Positions 13,322 through 21,482 of a stretch of DNA of 21,731 nucleotides are shown piece by piece (the stretch's first letter is position 1; each line of letters opens with the position of its first letter). The translations under genes and the position numbers were made by a program. The DNA comes from a virus: IMG/VR virus record IMGVR_UViG_3300028840_002503, positions 1-21,731 of that record. The stretch is one strand, 5' to 3'. The notes under the pieces were generated by a model, which was given only the letters and a program-made list of their open reading frames with translations, made no database searches and was not told where the DNA came from.

Positions 13322-14182
13322 ATGGCCCCCCCCATCTATTTCTTCCCGTCTGTGACCGACAAGGAAATGGTCTCAAACGGAAAGCTCAGCTCTACGTTTC
13401 TCGATCGGTTTTCTCTCTCCCTCGTTTTGGCCGATCTAGGCTCGGTGGCGGAAGACGCTTTTCTCTCGCCCATCTCCACCGCCACCGGGCCGGGCGGTCA
13501 CGCTGGCGTATTGTTATGTGCCTTGCCGACGAACGGCGCAAAACCCGAGCGTCTGGGGTATTATCCCGACCTGCAGGACTGGACAGAGGAGGAAGCAAAC
13601 GGACAGTTGCTGTGGGTCGGGGTGGACAAAGAGCAACCGTTGCGTGCGAAAGACCTGATGCGCAAGACGGTCATTCGGGGCTACACGTGCGAATTGCCAG
13701 GAGGCACATGGTCAATACCGGTGATCCGGAATTACGACGGCGACACTACGCTGCCCAAAAGCTGGCGGTGGGATTGCAACGGCCAAGTTACAGAGACCGT
13801 GCAGGCGACGTATCGCGAGTTGTGGGATGACTTTGCCGCAGTAGTGGATCTTTACTTCAGCGAGGACGAGGACTCGCAGGGGGTGTTGGCGTTGTCGCCA
13901 AACGACGCGATGCTGCGATCTGCCCAAGTGCTTGGGGTGAATTACCGATTTGGACGAATCGAACAGAACCTAATGGGCGTCATTGGGTCTGAAACCTGGA
14001 TGACGATTTTGACGTGTGCGGTCGATCTGCCGACGTTCCAGGACGTGTTCGAGGCGATTCAGCAGCGCAAGCAAAAAAAAAGAGGCGACGGCATAGACCC
14101 GGCAGTCAAGGACGAATTGCCCAATACTTCGCATGGGCCGCCGGACGCCTCCCCGGCCACCAGCCAAGCCGAGGCGAGTTAG
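13322..14182 (+). CDS. Tail assembly chaperone, unshifted (G-like) product
   Basis: The product has 286 aa from ATG 13322, located between the tail tube candidate and the tape measure, the position of lambda G. Longer frames upstream overlap the previous gene without a ribosome site. The folded part spans residues 1 to about 240, including CNGQVTETVQATYRELWDDF and VLGVNYRFGRIEQNL. The final 35 residues (DPAVKDELPNTSHGPPDASP) are low-complexity and look like an unused tail, as expected if the functional extension is in another frame. The gene contains a C8 run at codons 2-4 and an A9 run at 14073-14081. It is longer than lambda G (about 140 aa), so it may combine a tail structural domain with a chaperone domain. 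Confidence 0.7.
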   Translation: MAPPIYFFPSVTDKEMVSNGKLSSTFLDRFSLSLVLADLGSVAEDAFLSPISTATGPGGHAGVLLCALPTNGAKPERLGYYPDLQDWTEEEANGQLLWVGVDKEQPLRAKDLMRKTVIRGYTCELPGGTWSIPVIRNYDGDTTLPKSWRWDCNGQVTETVQATYRELWDDFAAVVDLYFSEDEDSQGVLALSPNDAMLRSAQVLGVNYRFGRIEQNLMGVIGSETWMTILTCAVDLPTFQDVFEAIQQRKQKKRGDGIDPAVKDELPNTSHGPPDASPATSQAEAS

Positions 14183-14214
14183 AACTGTTCAGTTTGGGAA
14201 TCCTGCATAGGTGA
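13322..14214 (+). CDS. Tail assembly chaperone, -1 frameshifted (GT-like) product
   Basis: If ribosomes slip -1 on the A-run after codon 253 (ending at 14080), translation continues 44 codons to TGA at 14212-14214, three bases before the tape-measure ATG. The product would be 297 aa. The extension contains RIAQYFAWAAGRLPGHQP and then a stretch ending LELFSLGILHR. That 'W..AGRLPG....EL..L.L..L' pattern is the kind seen in the T part of siphovirus G/GT chaperones, and it is far more protein-like than the unshifted tail. The GT product would be made in small amounts and bind tape measure and tube. The position of the stop, immediately before the tape measure, also fits the usual arrangement. Confidence 0.65.
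14073..14081 (+). promoter_or_regulatory. -1 ribosomal frameshift slippery site (A9)
   Basis: Nine consecutive A residues follow C14072. The zero-frame codons are CAA, AAA, AAA, AGA, so the heptamer A AAA AAA (14074-14080) fits the X XXY YYZ rule, with both tRNAs able to re-pair after a -1 slip. I see no strong hairpin within 15 bases downstream; the A-run alone may be enough, as in bacterial A-tract slippage. Confidence 0.7.
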
Positions 14215-14217
14215 TTC

Positions 14218-16149
14218 ATGCCTATCCACATCAAGTGGGAAGCGGAGATTACCAAGCTCCGCAGAGACTTGCACACGCTCCAGAAAGAGCACACGACCTT
14301 GCAGGAGAAGCTTCGCGGCGTGGCGACTGAGGCGAAGAAAGGGTCGCGAGAGCAGGAGGCGATGGGCAGAGCGGCCAAGCGGGTGTATCGGGAAATCGAG
14401 ACTCCAGCGGAGCGGTATAACCGGAAGCTGGCAGAATTACGTCAATTGTTATTGGCAGGCAAGCTCACTGTCGAACAGTACGGGCGTGCGGCGCGGCGGG
14501 CGCACGACGAAGCAGACGCGGCGAGTGAGCGAGGGGGAAGGGGAACGGCCGGATGGATTTCGCGATTAGCCGGTGTGGCGGCGGGATATTTGTCGATCCA
14601 AGCAGCGATTCAGGCCGTTACCCGCGAGATGGAAAGCCAAGACGAACTCCGACGACAGAGCAGAGAACTCGCCAAGGAACTGGGGGATGTACAACGCGAA
14701 ACGCTGGTCATGCTGGGACCAGTGCCGCAGAAAGAACGAGAGGATTTCGTCAAGCGTATGGAAGCCTTGGCCAGTGAGCTAAAGCCGGAAGGTGGATTGA
14801 GAACGATCTATGCCACAATGGCCACCGCACTGTCGGCCGGCGGCGGTAAAGTCCCGGAAGCAGTTGCCGCAACCCGAGAAGCTGCCCGCATCGCACCGCA
14901 ATCGGCAGAAGCGATGACGATGATTTCACAAGCCCTCTTGCATCTCGGCAAGGCGACAGGCACCCAAGACGCACGTGAGAACATGGGCTTTCTGCTTGGA
15001 GTGGCGCAACAAGCGGCCGTAACAAACATGCGAGACATCGCACAATATATGAGCCGCGGTATCATCGGTGTTGCAAATATCGGTGGAACGGCCCAGGAGG
15101 CCGGAGCGATCGTCGCGGCCATCACTCAGGCAGCCCCCGATCCGCACGGCCGCATCGCCTCGACTGCTGCAATTGGATTCGCTCAACAGCTCGATCAATA
15201 CTTTGCAGCAAAGCGAGAGGAATTGGAAGCTGTCGCAAAACGGGAACGAGGCGAACGATTGACGCGGCTTGAGCGGGAGGCCGTTGACAAAATGCTAGCG
15301 GCGGAATCGGCGGGGGGTTATTTGCGAGTCGAAGCGGCGAAGATGAGCCCGCTGCAAATGATCGAATATATGCGGGCACATCCTGAAATCCGTGCCGAGT
15401 TCATGGCGGGATTCAGCACGGAAAAAATCACGACAGCCCCAATCGAGCAGATTCTCGGAGTCACGGGCCGGGGCGACGTGGGTTATCGCTACCTCCAGCA
15501 GGCATTGCCCATGATGGTCAAGGGAGAAGAGGCGGCGAAATTGTACGAGCAAATGCTTAGGGGCATTGACTCTATCTTTGACCAAGGCGTATCAAAGATT
15601 GTCCGTCATCAGGAGGAAACACGGGATGTGCTGCGGGCCCTGACGCCTGGCGGACGGCAGCGAGTTCTGGAAGCGCCTTTTACGCGTGAAGAATTGATGA
15701 AGGATTTAGCGGCGGCGGGTGTAGGGCAGTGGCGACGCTTCTGGGTCGGTGCGGCCTATGTGGCCGGAACGACCTTGGGGAGAGAACAGCGCGATGCGTA
15801 TCGTCTAGGCATTCGGGAGGCGACTGAGGGAACAACCGGATTGCGGGGATTGATATTGGGCGGTGCCGGACCATGGGTGACGGGAGAAGACGCACAAGTA
15901 TTGAGACGCCGCACAGAAGAAACAATGAGGATGTCCGAGCAACTCGAAGAGTTGATTCAAGCCACCCGAGAACAGACGAGCATACTTGGCGGAGTCCTGG
16001 GAATCAGTGGTGCCGGCGTGCAGGTCGGAACCAGCGGGGCTGGAGGCAACCCCGGTGCGATGTTCGGGCAACCGCCTATCCGCCAGCCGGTAATATCGCC
16101 GGGCGTCCACAGAGACCTGGCTGCCGAAACGTCATTCAGCACGAACTAA
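14218..16149 (+). CDS. Tail tape measure protein
   Basis: The product has 643 aa; ATG 14218 has AGGTGA (14209-14214) as ribosome site. It sets tail length and is ejected at infection. Residues 8-75 are coiled-coil-like (ITKLRRDLHTLQKEHTTLQE). There is a hydrophobic alanine-rich stretch around 112-132 (WISRLAGVAAGYLSIQAAIQ), and a second at residues 270-320. Long helical charged stretches follow (AKREELEAVAKRERGERL). The C-terminus is glycine-rich and unstructured. At roughly 0.15 nm per residue, as known for other siphovirus tape measures, it implies a tail of about 95 nm. The order chaperone (frameshifted), tape measure, tip genes is standard. No peptidoglycan hydrolase domain is visible in it. 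Confidence 0.9.
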   Translation: MPIHIKWEAEITKLRRDLHTLQKEHTTLQEKLRGVATEAKKGSREQEAMGRAAKRVYREIETPAERYNRKLAELRQLLLAGKLTVEQYGRAARRAHDEADAASERGGRGTAGWISRLAGVAAGYLSIQAAIQAVTREMESQDELRRQSRELAKELGDVQRETLVMLGPVPQKEREDFVKRMEALASELKPEGGLRTIYATMATALSAGGGKVPEAVAATREAARIAPQSAEAMTMISQALLHLGKATGTQDARENMGFLLGVAQQAAVTNMRDIAQYMSRGIIGVANIGGTAQEAGAIVAAITQAAPDPHGRIASTAAIGFAQQLDQYFAAKREELEAVAKRERGERLTRLEREAVDKMLAAESAGGYLRVEAAKMSPLQMIEYMRAHPEIRAEFMAGFSTEKITTAPIEQILGVTGRGDVGYRYLQQALPMMVKGEEAAKLYEQMLRGIDSIFDQGVSKIVRHQEETRDVLRALTPGGRQRVLEAPFTREELMKDLAAAGVGQWRRFWVGAAYVAGTTLGREQRDAYRLGIREATEGTTGLRGLILGGAGPWVTGEDAQVLRRRTEETMRMSEQLEELIQATREQTSILGGVLGISGAGVQVGTSGAGGNPGAMFGQPPIRQPVISPGVHRDLAAETSFSTN

Positions 16150-16150
16150 C

Positions 16151-16567
16151 ATGGTCGAAAACTGGATTGGTCCGTATCAATTTGTGACTCTCACCCGTCC
16201 GCCAACCGGCATCACTCCCGGAACGCAATTGATGACGCGGCCGGGCGTGGATGACGTGGCTGTATGGTTGACTGGTTCGCGGGGCCGACCATTCGTCTTG
16301 CGTAGCGGCTGCGACACGGTGACTTACGCCCTTGCCACGGAAGCTTACTCACTATATCGCACGCTGGTCGGAGTCAACCCGATGCACCTGATCCAGGGCG
16401 ACGTGACTTGGACAAACGGAAACATTCGGATTGTAGTGCTGGACGTGATGCCGGCTGGTGAAGACGGCATTCGGGCTCTGATGGGAGGAGTCGGTGGATT
16501 GAACCCACCAAGCTATGGATGGATCGAATGCGATTGGACGTTGTGCTTTGTCGACATTTCAGCATAG
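16151..16567 (+). CDS. Tail protein downstream of tape measure, unknown family
   Basis: The product has 138 aa, starting two bases after the tape-measure stop, with no clear ribosome site. It is beta-rich with short helices: VDDVAVWLTGSRGRPFVL, TYALATEAYSLYRTLVGV, then GNIRIVVLDVMPAGEDGI, and a C-terminal 'GWIECDWTLCFVDI' stretch. The gene follows the tape measure where lambda gpM or distal tail proteins lie, and its length is similar. The terminal strand with W and E residues resembles small tail-tip proteins that join the tape-measure end to the hub. Assignment is by position only. Confidence 0.7.
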   Translation: MVENWIGPYQFVTLTRPPTGITPGTQLMTRPGVDDVAVWLTGSRGRPFVLRSGCDTVTYALATEAYSLYRTLVGVNPMHLIQGDVTWTNGNIRIVVLDVMPAGEDGIRALMGGVGGLNPPSYGWIECDWTLCFVDISA

Positions 16568-16576
16568 GGGAGAACG

Positions 16577-17059
16577 ATGGCGGTAACATTAACAGCCAAC
16601 CTGGCGGCTCGATTGTCGCTCAACCGATCACTGGACGCGACGGAGGTGCCTTCGGCTGGTGCCCATACGACGCCGCATAATCAATTCGATTTTACGAAAT
16701 TACTGAATGCCGATTCGACGCCGGCAGGCACCAAGAGTTTCCTCGACGATTTCACCAGCACGCAAAACCTGGATCTGACCAGCTTGACGGATCCTCAGAT
16801 TGGAGCCGTTGACGGAACCGGTCTCAAGGTGCAGGCCATCCTCGTGAACAATACGTCGGCCTCGGCAACGCTGGCAATCAGCGACGGCGGGGCGAATCCC
16901 TACAGTCTCAACGCCACTGCAAACATCGTCGTGCCGGCTGGTGCCACGTTCTTCGCTTACTACGCCGACAAACTGGCGGATATCGGCGCCGCCGCCAAAG
17001 CGATTACGTTCACCACGACGGCCGGGCAGACTTTTCAACTCGGCATCATCATGGGATGA
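16577..17059 (+). CDS. Small beta-rich virion protein, unknown function
   Basis: The product has 160 aa from ATG 16577, with GGGGAGA (16568-16574) as ribosome site. It is poor in charged residues and rich in T, A, S and N. It has strands such as LKVQAILVNNTSASATLAIS and NIVVPAGATFFAYYADKL and no cysteine, which fits an extended beta-sandwich virion protein. It broadly resembles the small protein at 12930-13319 in composition and strand pattern. Likely roles are a tail decoration or a short fibre element. It is part of the uninterrupted tail operon with four to ten bases between genes. Confidence 0.75.
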   Translation: MAVTLTANLAARLSLNRSLDATEVPSAGAHTTPHNQFDFTKLLNADSTPAGTKSFLDDFTSTQNLDLTSLTDPQIGAVDGTGLKVQAILVNNTSASATLAISDGGANPYSLNATANIVVPAGATFFAYYADKLADIGAAAKAITFTTTAGQTFQLGIIMG

Positions 17060-17063
17060 CATC

Positions 17064-17450
17064 ATGTCCGATACTCCCGACTCGCCGCAAATCTGGCACA
17101 TCTGGGAAGATTCCGGCGTGCTCTTGCTGGCGCGCGTCCAAGATTGGGACGGCAACTTATTGACGCAAGACGCCTGCACAGGAATCGCGTATAAAGTCTT
17201 TGATGTGGACGACAACAACGCCGTAACCGGAAGTGGCACGCTTACGATTGGCACGGTCGTGTTCGACACCGAGCAAAGCGGCGGAAATTGGCCACACTCC
17301 GATGGGTACAACTTCAAAACCATGATGGCGGCGACGGCGTTCCCAACCGGCGGGCACCGCTACGTGGCGGAGATCATTATCACTCCGACCAGCGGCCAGC
17401 CTTTTCCATTGCGCTGGATTCTGCATGCGCATAACCTTCTGGGATCGTAA
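17064..17450 (+). CDS. Tail-tip accessory protein, unknown function
   Basis: The product has 128 aa from ATG 17064, five bases after the previous stop; longer frames overlap the upstream gene and are not supported. It is aspartate-rich, with a possible immunoglobulin-like pattern: DSGVLLLARVQDWDGNLLTQ, then KVFDVDDNNAVTG, and a C-terminal strand pair HRYVAEIIITPTSG, FPLRWILHAHNLLGS. That last part resembles the 'Y.ve..itp.dG..fp..w.i.v' terminus of small baseplate-upper-type proteins. It is encoded immediately before the large hub candidate, so it probably sits at the tail tip. The function is not known. Confidence 0.75.
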   Translation: MSDTPDSPQIWHIWEDSGVLLLARVQDWDGNLLTQDACTGIAYKVFDVDDNNAVTGSGTLTIGTVVFDTEQSGGNWPHSDGYNFKTMMAATAFPTGGHRYVAEIIITPTSGQPFPLRWILHAHNLLGS

Positions 17451-17452
17451 CC

Positions 17453-19633
17453 GTGGCCGATCCTATCACGCTCTCTGACGAGATGCTTCGCACGGCCCAA
17501 ACAGCAAGTGTGTATTTGCGCGAGCGGTGGGCCGCATCATGGACCGCAAAGCCGTATCTGTACGTCGATTCAGCCAGTTGGGTGGCCAGCCCGAACGTAG
17601 CGGTGGCGCAACTATCGTGGATCTACGGCCATGGCATTCGGCAAGGCGACAGTGCATTCGGCAATGTCGCACCGCTGGACATCACTGATTGGTGGGTCAA
17701 GATCGTCTTCGATCAGGGCGAGGCAGACGATCTGCTCTGGTACGGCTTTGTCCATGAGATCGCCAAATACATGGATGGGGATCTTGTGGTCAGCGGTGAG
17801 CGTGTCGGAACCGGGCATCAGACATTTACATGCCGAGGCATGGAGTCGCTTCTGGAGCGGCATATCGTCCGTGCGGCGTGGTGCGCTGATGGCAGTAATG
17901 AGTATCGGGTCCATCGGGGTTTGGAGTTCAATGCGCCGAATCGTTCGGACGATGCAGGCAACAGATCGGCAGCGCAGGGTCCCCGAGGCGTTTATCTGTT
18001 CACCGATGCGTTTCACAGTGCAAACAAGTGGTCCTCGCGAAACATCGTGAACTATGTGCTGGAATACCACACTCCGCTGGACCGCACGGGCGACGAGGTA
18101 ATTCGCTTTATGGCCCATCCAGATGTGGGTCTGTATGTACCGGATTGGGATGCGCCACGACTAGCTACGCACGGGCGAACCACGAAACATCTGCTTGACG
18201 CGATCATGGATCGGCGCCGTGGATTGTCCTATACCGTCGAAGTCGATGCCGATACAGAAGTAGTCATGGTGCGACCGTTCACTTTTGTCGACACCGACAT
18301 ATCGGTGGCCGGCGGCCACATATTGGGCAAAAACGAATCGCAAAAAGCTATCGACTTCGGCCGCACGCCTGATGTTGTCTCGGCCGAATTACGCACGTCC
18401 AGTGAACGGAGGTGGGATCAAATCGTAGCATTCGGGCGTGAGGTGGTCGTGTGCGAAACGCTCGGAGCACAAGCAGGCTCAATCACGGCCCACTGGGACA
18501 CGGCTGCCTTGCAGACAGCGTACAATGAGGGAGCTAAAAACGAGGCTGGTTACGGTGCCCTGAGCCCCGCCGAGAAGCTTCGCCGCAACACCGAGTTCCG
18601 CAGTGCGGACAAATTCAGTCGAGTCTATAGTCACTTCGGCCCTGATGACGATTGGGATTCGGTGGCGGATATGTCGCTGTTCTACGATCTCAGCGAAGAC
18701 CTGGGCATCGACCATCAGACGGATCGCATCTTCTACCGACCTGCCCAACGGTTCGAGCGATACTTGCCGTTAAAAACGGATCACGTCTACCCAACTGCAC
18801 ATTCCGGCGTCTTGACTCTGGCGACCGTGGTCAACAACACTCCTGACGGTGTATCGTGGGAGTATTTACGCCCCATCGTCGCGATGACGCTGCATGATGA
18901 CTTGCCCGATACGAGTGGAAAATGGGCCCTTGTAGATAAGTTGCCGGTAGCTGCGGAGATTGAGGGGACGGGCGATGGTCATGGCCGTACCTTCGGCTGT
19001 TCAGTACGGATGCAAGACGATGCTCTCGGTTTCGTATTGAACGTATCCGGAACCGTCCAATGGGCGATTGCCGCAACGGATTTCAGTACTACGGAACAGC
19101 ACGACTACGGCTCGGCACTCCATCCCCTCCCTGAGTACGATTGGAAGAATGACCTCAAGGCGACTGTCGCCAGCAAAGCAGACGTGCATGTATTCAAAGC
19201 GTATCCGGAAACACTGACCACTGACAACGAAGCGATCCGGACTCTATACCTTGATGCTTCTGCCCGGGCCGGATTGGATATCGTGTGTAACACGACAATG
19301 CTTGACATTCAGGACGGGACCATTGTCGCCAGTGGTGGATCGGCCTATTACATCAGAGACGATCGGGACATCCTGGAACAAATCGCCCGCATTGCCGGAG
19401 AATGGTACGCAATCGAACGTCAAACACTGGTCGTAACGTGGCGGCATATTGAAAATGCCGGTCTGTTCACGATCGGGGATCTCATAACGACGATTGGAGC
19501 GGATGAAACCGAAGAAACGGTCCGCACCGTGATTACGTCACGCCGGATCACGATGGCACACACCGTTGAACAGTTCAACACGTTGACGATTGAAACACAG
19601 TGGGTGGACCTCGATGTCGGGAGTTTGATCTAA
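17453..19633 (+). CDS. Large tail-tip / baseplate hub-like protein
   Basis: The product has 726 aa from GTG 17453, two bases after the previous stop. It is built of beta-rich segments: YVDSASWVASPNVAVAQLSW, then TDWWVKIVFDQGEADDLLWY, then a block beginning FTCRGMESLLERHI. The organisation (a strand-rich first 130 residues, an alpha/beta middle, another strand-rich block at 430-540, and an end with MAHTVEQFNTLTIETQWVDL) resembles tail hub proteins that form the ring at the tape-measure end. The C-terminal 'E.V.R.VITSRRI...V..F.TLTIE' pattern is common in hub proteins of the gp27/Tal kind. No peptidase or lysozyme motif is visible. It is the largest tail protein here after the fusion capsid, and central for host contact. 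Confidence 0.7.
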   Translation: MADPITLSDEMLRTAQTASVYLRERWAASWTAKPYLYVDSASWVASPNVAVAQLSWIYGHGIRQGDSAFGNVAPLDITDWWVKIVFDQGEADDLLWYGFVHEIAKYMDGDLVVSGERVGTGHQTFTCRGMESLLERHIVRAAWCADGSNEYRVHRGLEFNAPNRSDDAGNRSAAQGPRGVYLFTDAFHSANKWSSRNIVNYVLEYHTPLDRTGDEVIRFMAHPDVGLYVPDWDAPRLATHGRTTKHLLDAIMDRRRGLSYTVEVDADTEVVMVRPFTFVDTDISVAGGHILGKNESQKAIDFGRTPDVVSAELRTSSERRWDQIVAFGREVVVCETLGAQAGSITAHWDTAALQTAYNEGAKNEAGYGALSPAEKLRRNTEFRSADKFSRVYSHFGPDDDWDSVADMSLFYDLSEDLGIDHQTDRIFYRPAQRFERYLPLKTDHVYPTAHSGVLTLATVVNNTPDGVSWEYLRPIVAMTLHDDLPDTSGKWALVDKLPVAAEIEGTGDGHGRTFGCSVRMQDDALGFVLNVSGTVQWAIAATDFSTTEQHDYGSALHPLPEYDWKNDLKATVASKADVHVFKAYPETLTTDNEAIRTLYLDASARAGLDIVCNTTMLDIQDGTIVASGGSAYYIRDDRDILEQIARIAGEWYAIERQTLVVTWRHIENAGLFTIGDLITTIGADETEETVRTVITSRRITMAHTVEQFNTLTIETQWVDLDVGSLI

Positions 19634-20355
19634 TGGGAGTCAGCGAGCAGTGGTATCATGACGTGCAGCGTGAAATGGCGAGCCTTCGCCGGCAAGTCGA
19701 ACGGCTGCACGATCGGGCACCTACACCGGCTGTATCAGCTCAGGTGCGGCTTGCCAAGACGGTAAATAAGACCGGCGAGAGCTATCCTGATGCGGCCGAC
19801 CAGCCTACCAATTATTGGGTTACATTCGTCGACGGGACGTTCGACTTGTATAGCGGAGCCCATGCTGCGACGTTGACCGATCGGCAAGCCAGCGGCCAGC
19901 CGCTCTATTTGGCCCATGCTCCGACCAATACGCATGAGTACCTCAATGAAGGCACGTACATTTGGGTTGCGTGGCAGAACGGTCGATGGTGGATCATAGA
20001 GCATCCGTACGTCGTCTGGCGCTTTGAACTAGCGCAAGACTTGCCGCAATGGCTATCGCATCAGTCCGGCCAAACAGTCTGGCGGTGGGCGTGTCGCCGT
20101 GACTTGGACCCGTCAGCCAATAACGGTGACGGCGGCTACGTTACGAACAATAACGTGCATTTCAAAGTGGCCGATCTGGACGAAACGGGATGGTTTGGCG
20201 AGATCGGTGCAAAGGGTGTAGCGGAACTGAAGCTTGCCGATAACGGTCTTATCGGTATCATCCTGGATATGGTGTGCCCGCCGGAATGCCCGTGTGGAGA
20301 CGTGGATCCCGATTATGATTACTACGGCTATTGCAACGAGTATTCGGGATCATGA
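19633..20355 (+). CDS. Tail-tip protein with N-terminal coiled coil and cysteine-rich end
   Basis: The product has 240 aa; ATG 19633 shares one base with the hub stop (TAATG). Residues 5-28 form a short coiled coil (EQWYHDVQREMASLRRQVER), likely to trimerise or attach to the hub. The middle is a beta-rich region (YWVTFVDGTFDLYSG, IWVAWQNGRWWIIEHPYVV) unusually rich in tryptophan. The end contains four cysteines in CPPECPCGDVDPDYDYYGYC with several tyrosines. It could be a receptor-binding protein or fibre-base. The stop overlaps the next ATG (ATGA), so it is coupled to the next cysteine-rich protein. Confidence 0.72.
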   Translation: MGVSEQWYHDVQREMASLRRQVERLHDRAPTPAVSAQVRLAKTVNKTGESYPDAADQPTNYWVTFVDGTFDLYSGAHAATLTDRQASGQPLYLAHAPTNTHEYLNEGTYIWVAWQNGRWWIIEHPYVVWRFELAQDLPQWLSHQSGQTVWRWACRRDLDPSANNGDGGYVTNNNVHFKVADLDETGWFGEIGAKGVAELKLADNGLIGIILDMVCPPECPCGDVDPDYDYYGYCNEYSGS

Positions 20356-21482
20356 AGCTCAAGTGCTGTTCGCAAAGTGGCTGTGAAGTGTTCTACGACG
20401 ATTTCGAGCGTGACGAGCTCGGCGATAATTGGACCGTCGTCTCGGGTGGGTGGTCGATTGTAGATGACGATCCCCCATCGGATCATGGGCGTGTCCTTAA
20501 GGAATCCGGTACGCTCGATGCCATCTTGCGGCCCCGATATTCGCCATCTGAGGAGGATGTAGTTGTCGGCTATGGCCGTGGAGAGATTATCGGCTCCGAT
20601 TATGGAATGTGGATTCTGTGGACGGGCGTTCCACGCATCATCGTCAATTACGATCGGGCGCTGGGCACTTACTGCCATATTGATATTCACACCGGCGAAA
20701 CGACCGTCTTCCGCATGTATCAATCCGGCTGGTTTGCCGGAGAACACGCGATCAATACGGCAGGAATGAGCGGCCAGTGGGTGTTGGTGCGGGTGGCGTT
20801 TGGAAAGAAAGTCGACCTCGATCACAAAGTCACGTTTTCCATTGGCTTATGCTCTGCCGATCAGCAACTTGCTGCACTCTGTCAGGTGGCAGGATATTGG
20901 ACCTGTCTCACGTATGACCCTGGGGCCCGCTATTGTGCGTTGGGCAACGGCGGTACAGACCCGGTCTACTTCAGCGAGTTCGCCTTTGCCAATTTTCACA
21001 CGCCAGCTCTCTTGTGCGGTCCGTGCGACTGCAACTGCGAGAACCATTGCGTATCTTTCGCCCTGACTGCCACATTCGTCAAAGTATCAGACAGCAATCC
21101 CGATTGTGACGACTACGATGGCGCCTCTCAGGAGTTGATTCAGGTTGGACACGACGACAGTCCTGAGACTCCATGTCCGAACGGCGCAAGCTGCCGATGC
21201 TGGTGGCGAGAGAGTACACCCTTTCTCATCGAGTTCTGCGGTCAAGCCGAGTATGATATTTTTGAAATCGCCTTGGTTCGCAAGAACAATACTAGTTTGG
21301 ATGGTGCCGATCTATCCGACTTTGCTCTCGAAATCGTCAGCAGTCACATGGGGCATATGGAACTGCCGCTCATAGAGATCGAGAGTACGTGCAAGCCCTT
21401 GAAACTGGTGTTTGGTCCCTGGACACCGGAGTTCTTTCCAGTGCCTTCGTGCTGTAGTTGGAATGTCGAGATCACGGAATGA
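20352..21482 (+). CDS. Cysteine-rich tail protein with lectin-like domain, putative receptor-binding
   Basis: The product has 376 aa from ATG 20352, overlapping the upstream stop. An upstream TTG start is rejected since it lies within the previous gene. Residues 14-200 look like a concanavalin/LamG-type jelly roll: FYDDFERDELGDNWTVVSGG, then WSIVDDD, then a later PVYFSEFAFANF, as in glycan-binding domains of environmental bacteria. About 21 cysteines are spread through the protein, with a dense cluster near residue 222 (CGPCDCNCENHC) and others (CPNGASCRCWW, SCC). Two roles are possible: a disulphide-stabilised adhesin on the tail tip or a metal-binding tail tip. No signal peptide is visible. 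The function is inference from position and domain. Confidence 0.75.
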   Translation: MKLKCCSQSGCEVFYDDFERDELGDNWTVVSGGWSIVDDDPPSDHGRVLKESGTLDAILRPRYSPSEEDVVVGYGRGEIIGSDYGMWILWTGVPRIIVNYDRALGTYCHIDIHTGETTVFRMYQSGWFAGEHAINTAGMSGQWVLVRVAFGKKVDLDHKVTFSIGLCSADQQLAALCQVAGYWTCLTYDPGARYCALGNGGTDPVYFSEFAFANFHTPALLCGPCDCNCENHCVSFALTATFVKVSDSNPDCDDYDGASQELIQVGHDDSPETPCPNGASCRCWWRESTPFLIEFCGQAEYDIFEIALVRKNNTSLDGADLSDFALEIVSSHMGHMELPLIEIESTCKPLKLVFGPWTPEFFPVPSCCSWNVEITE

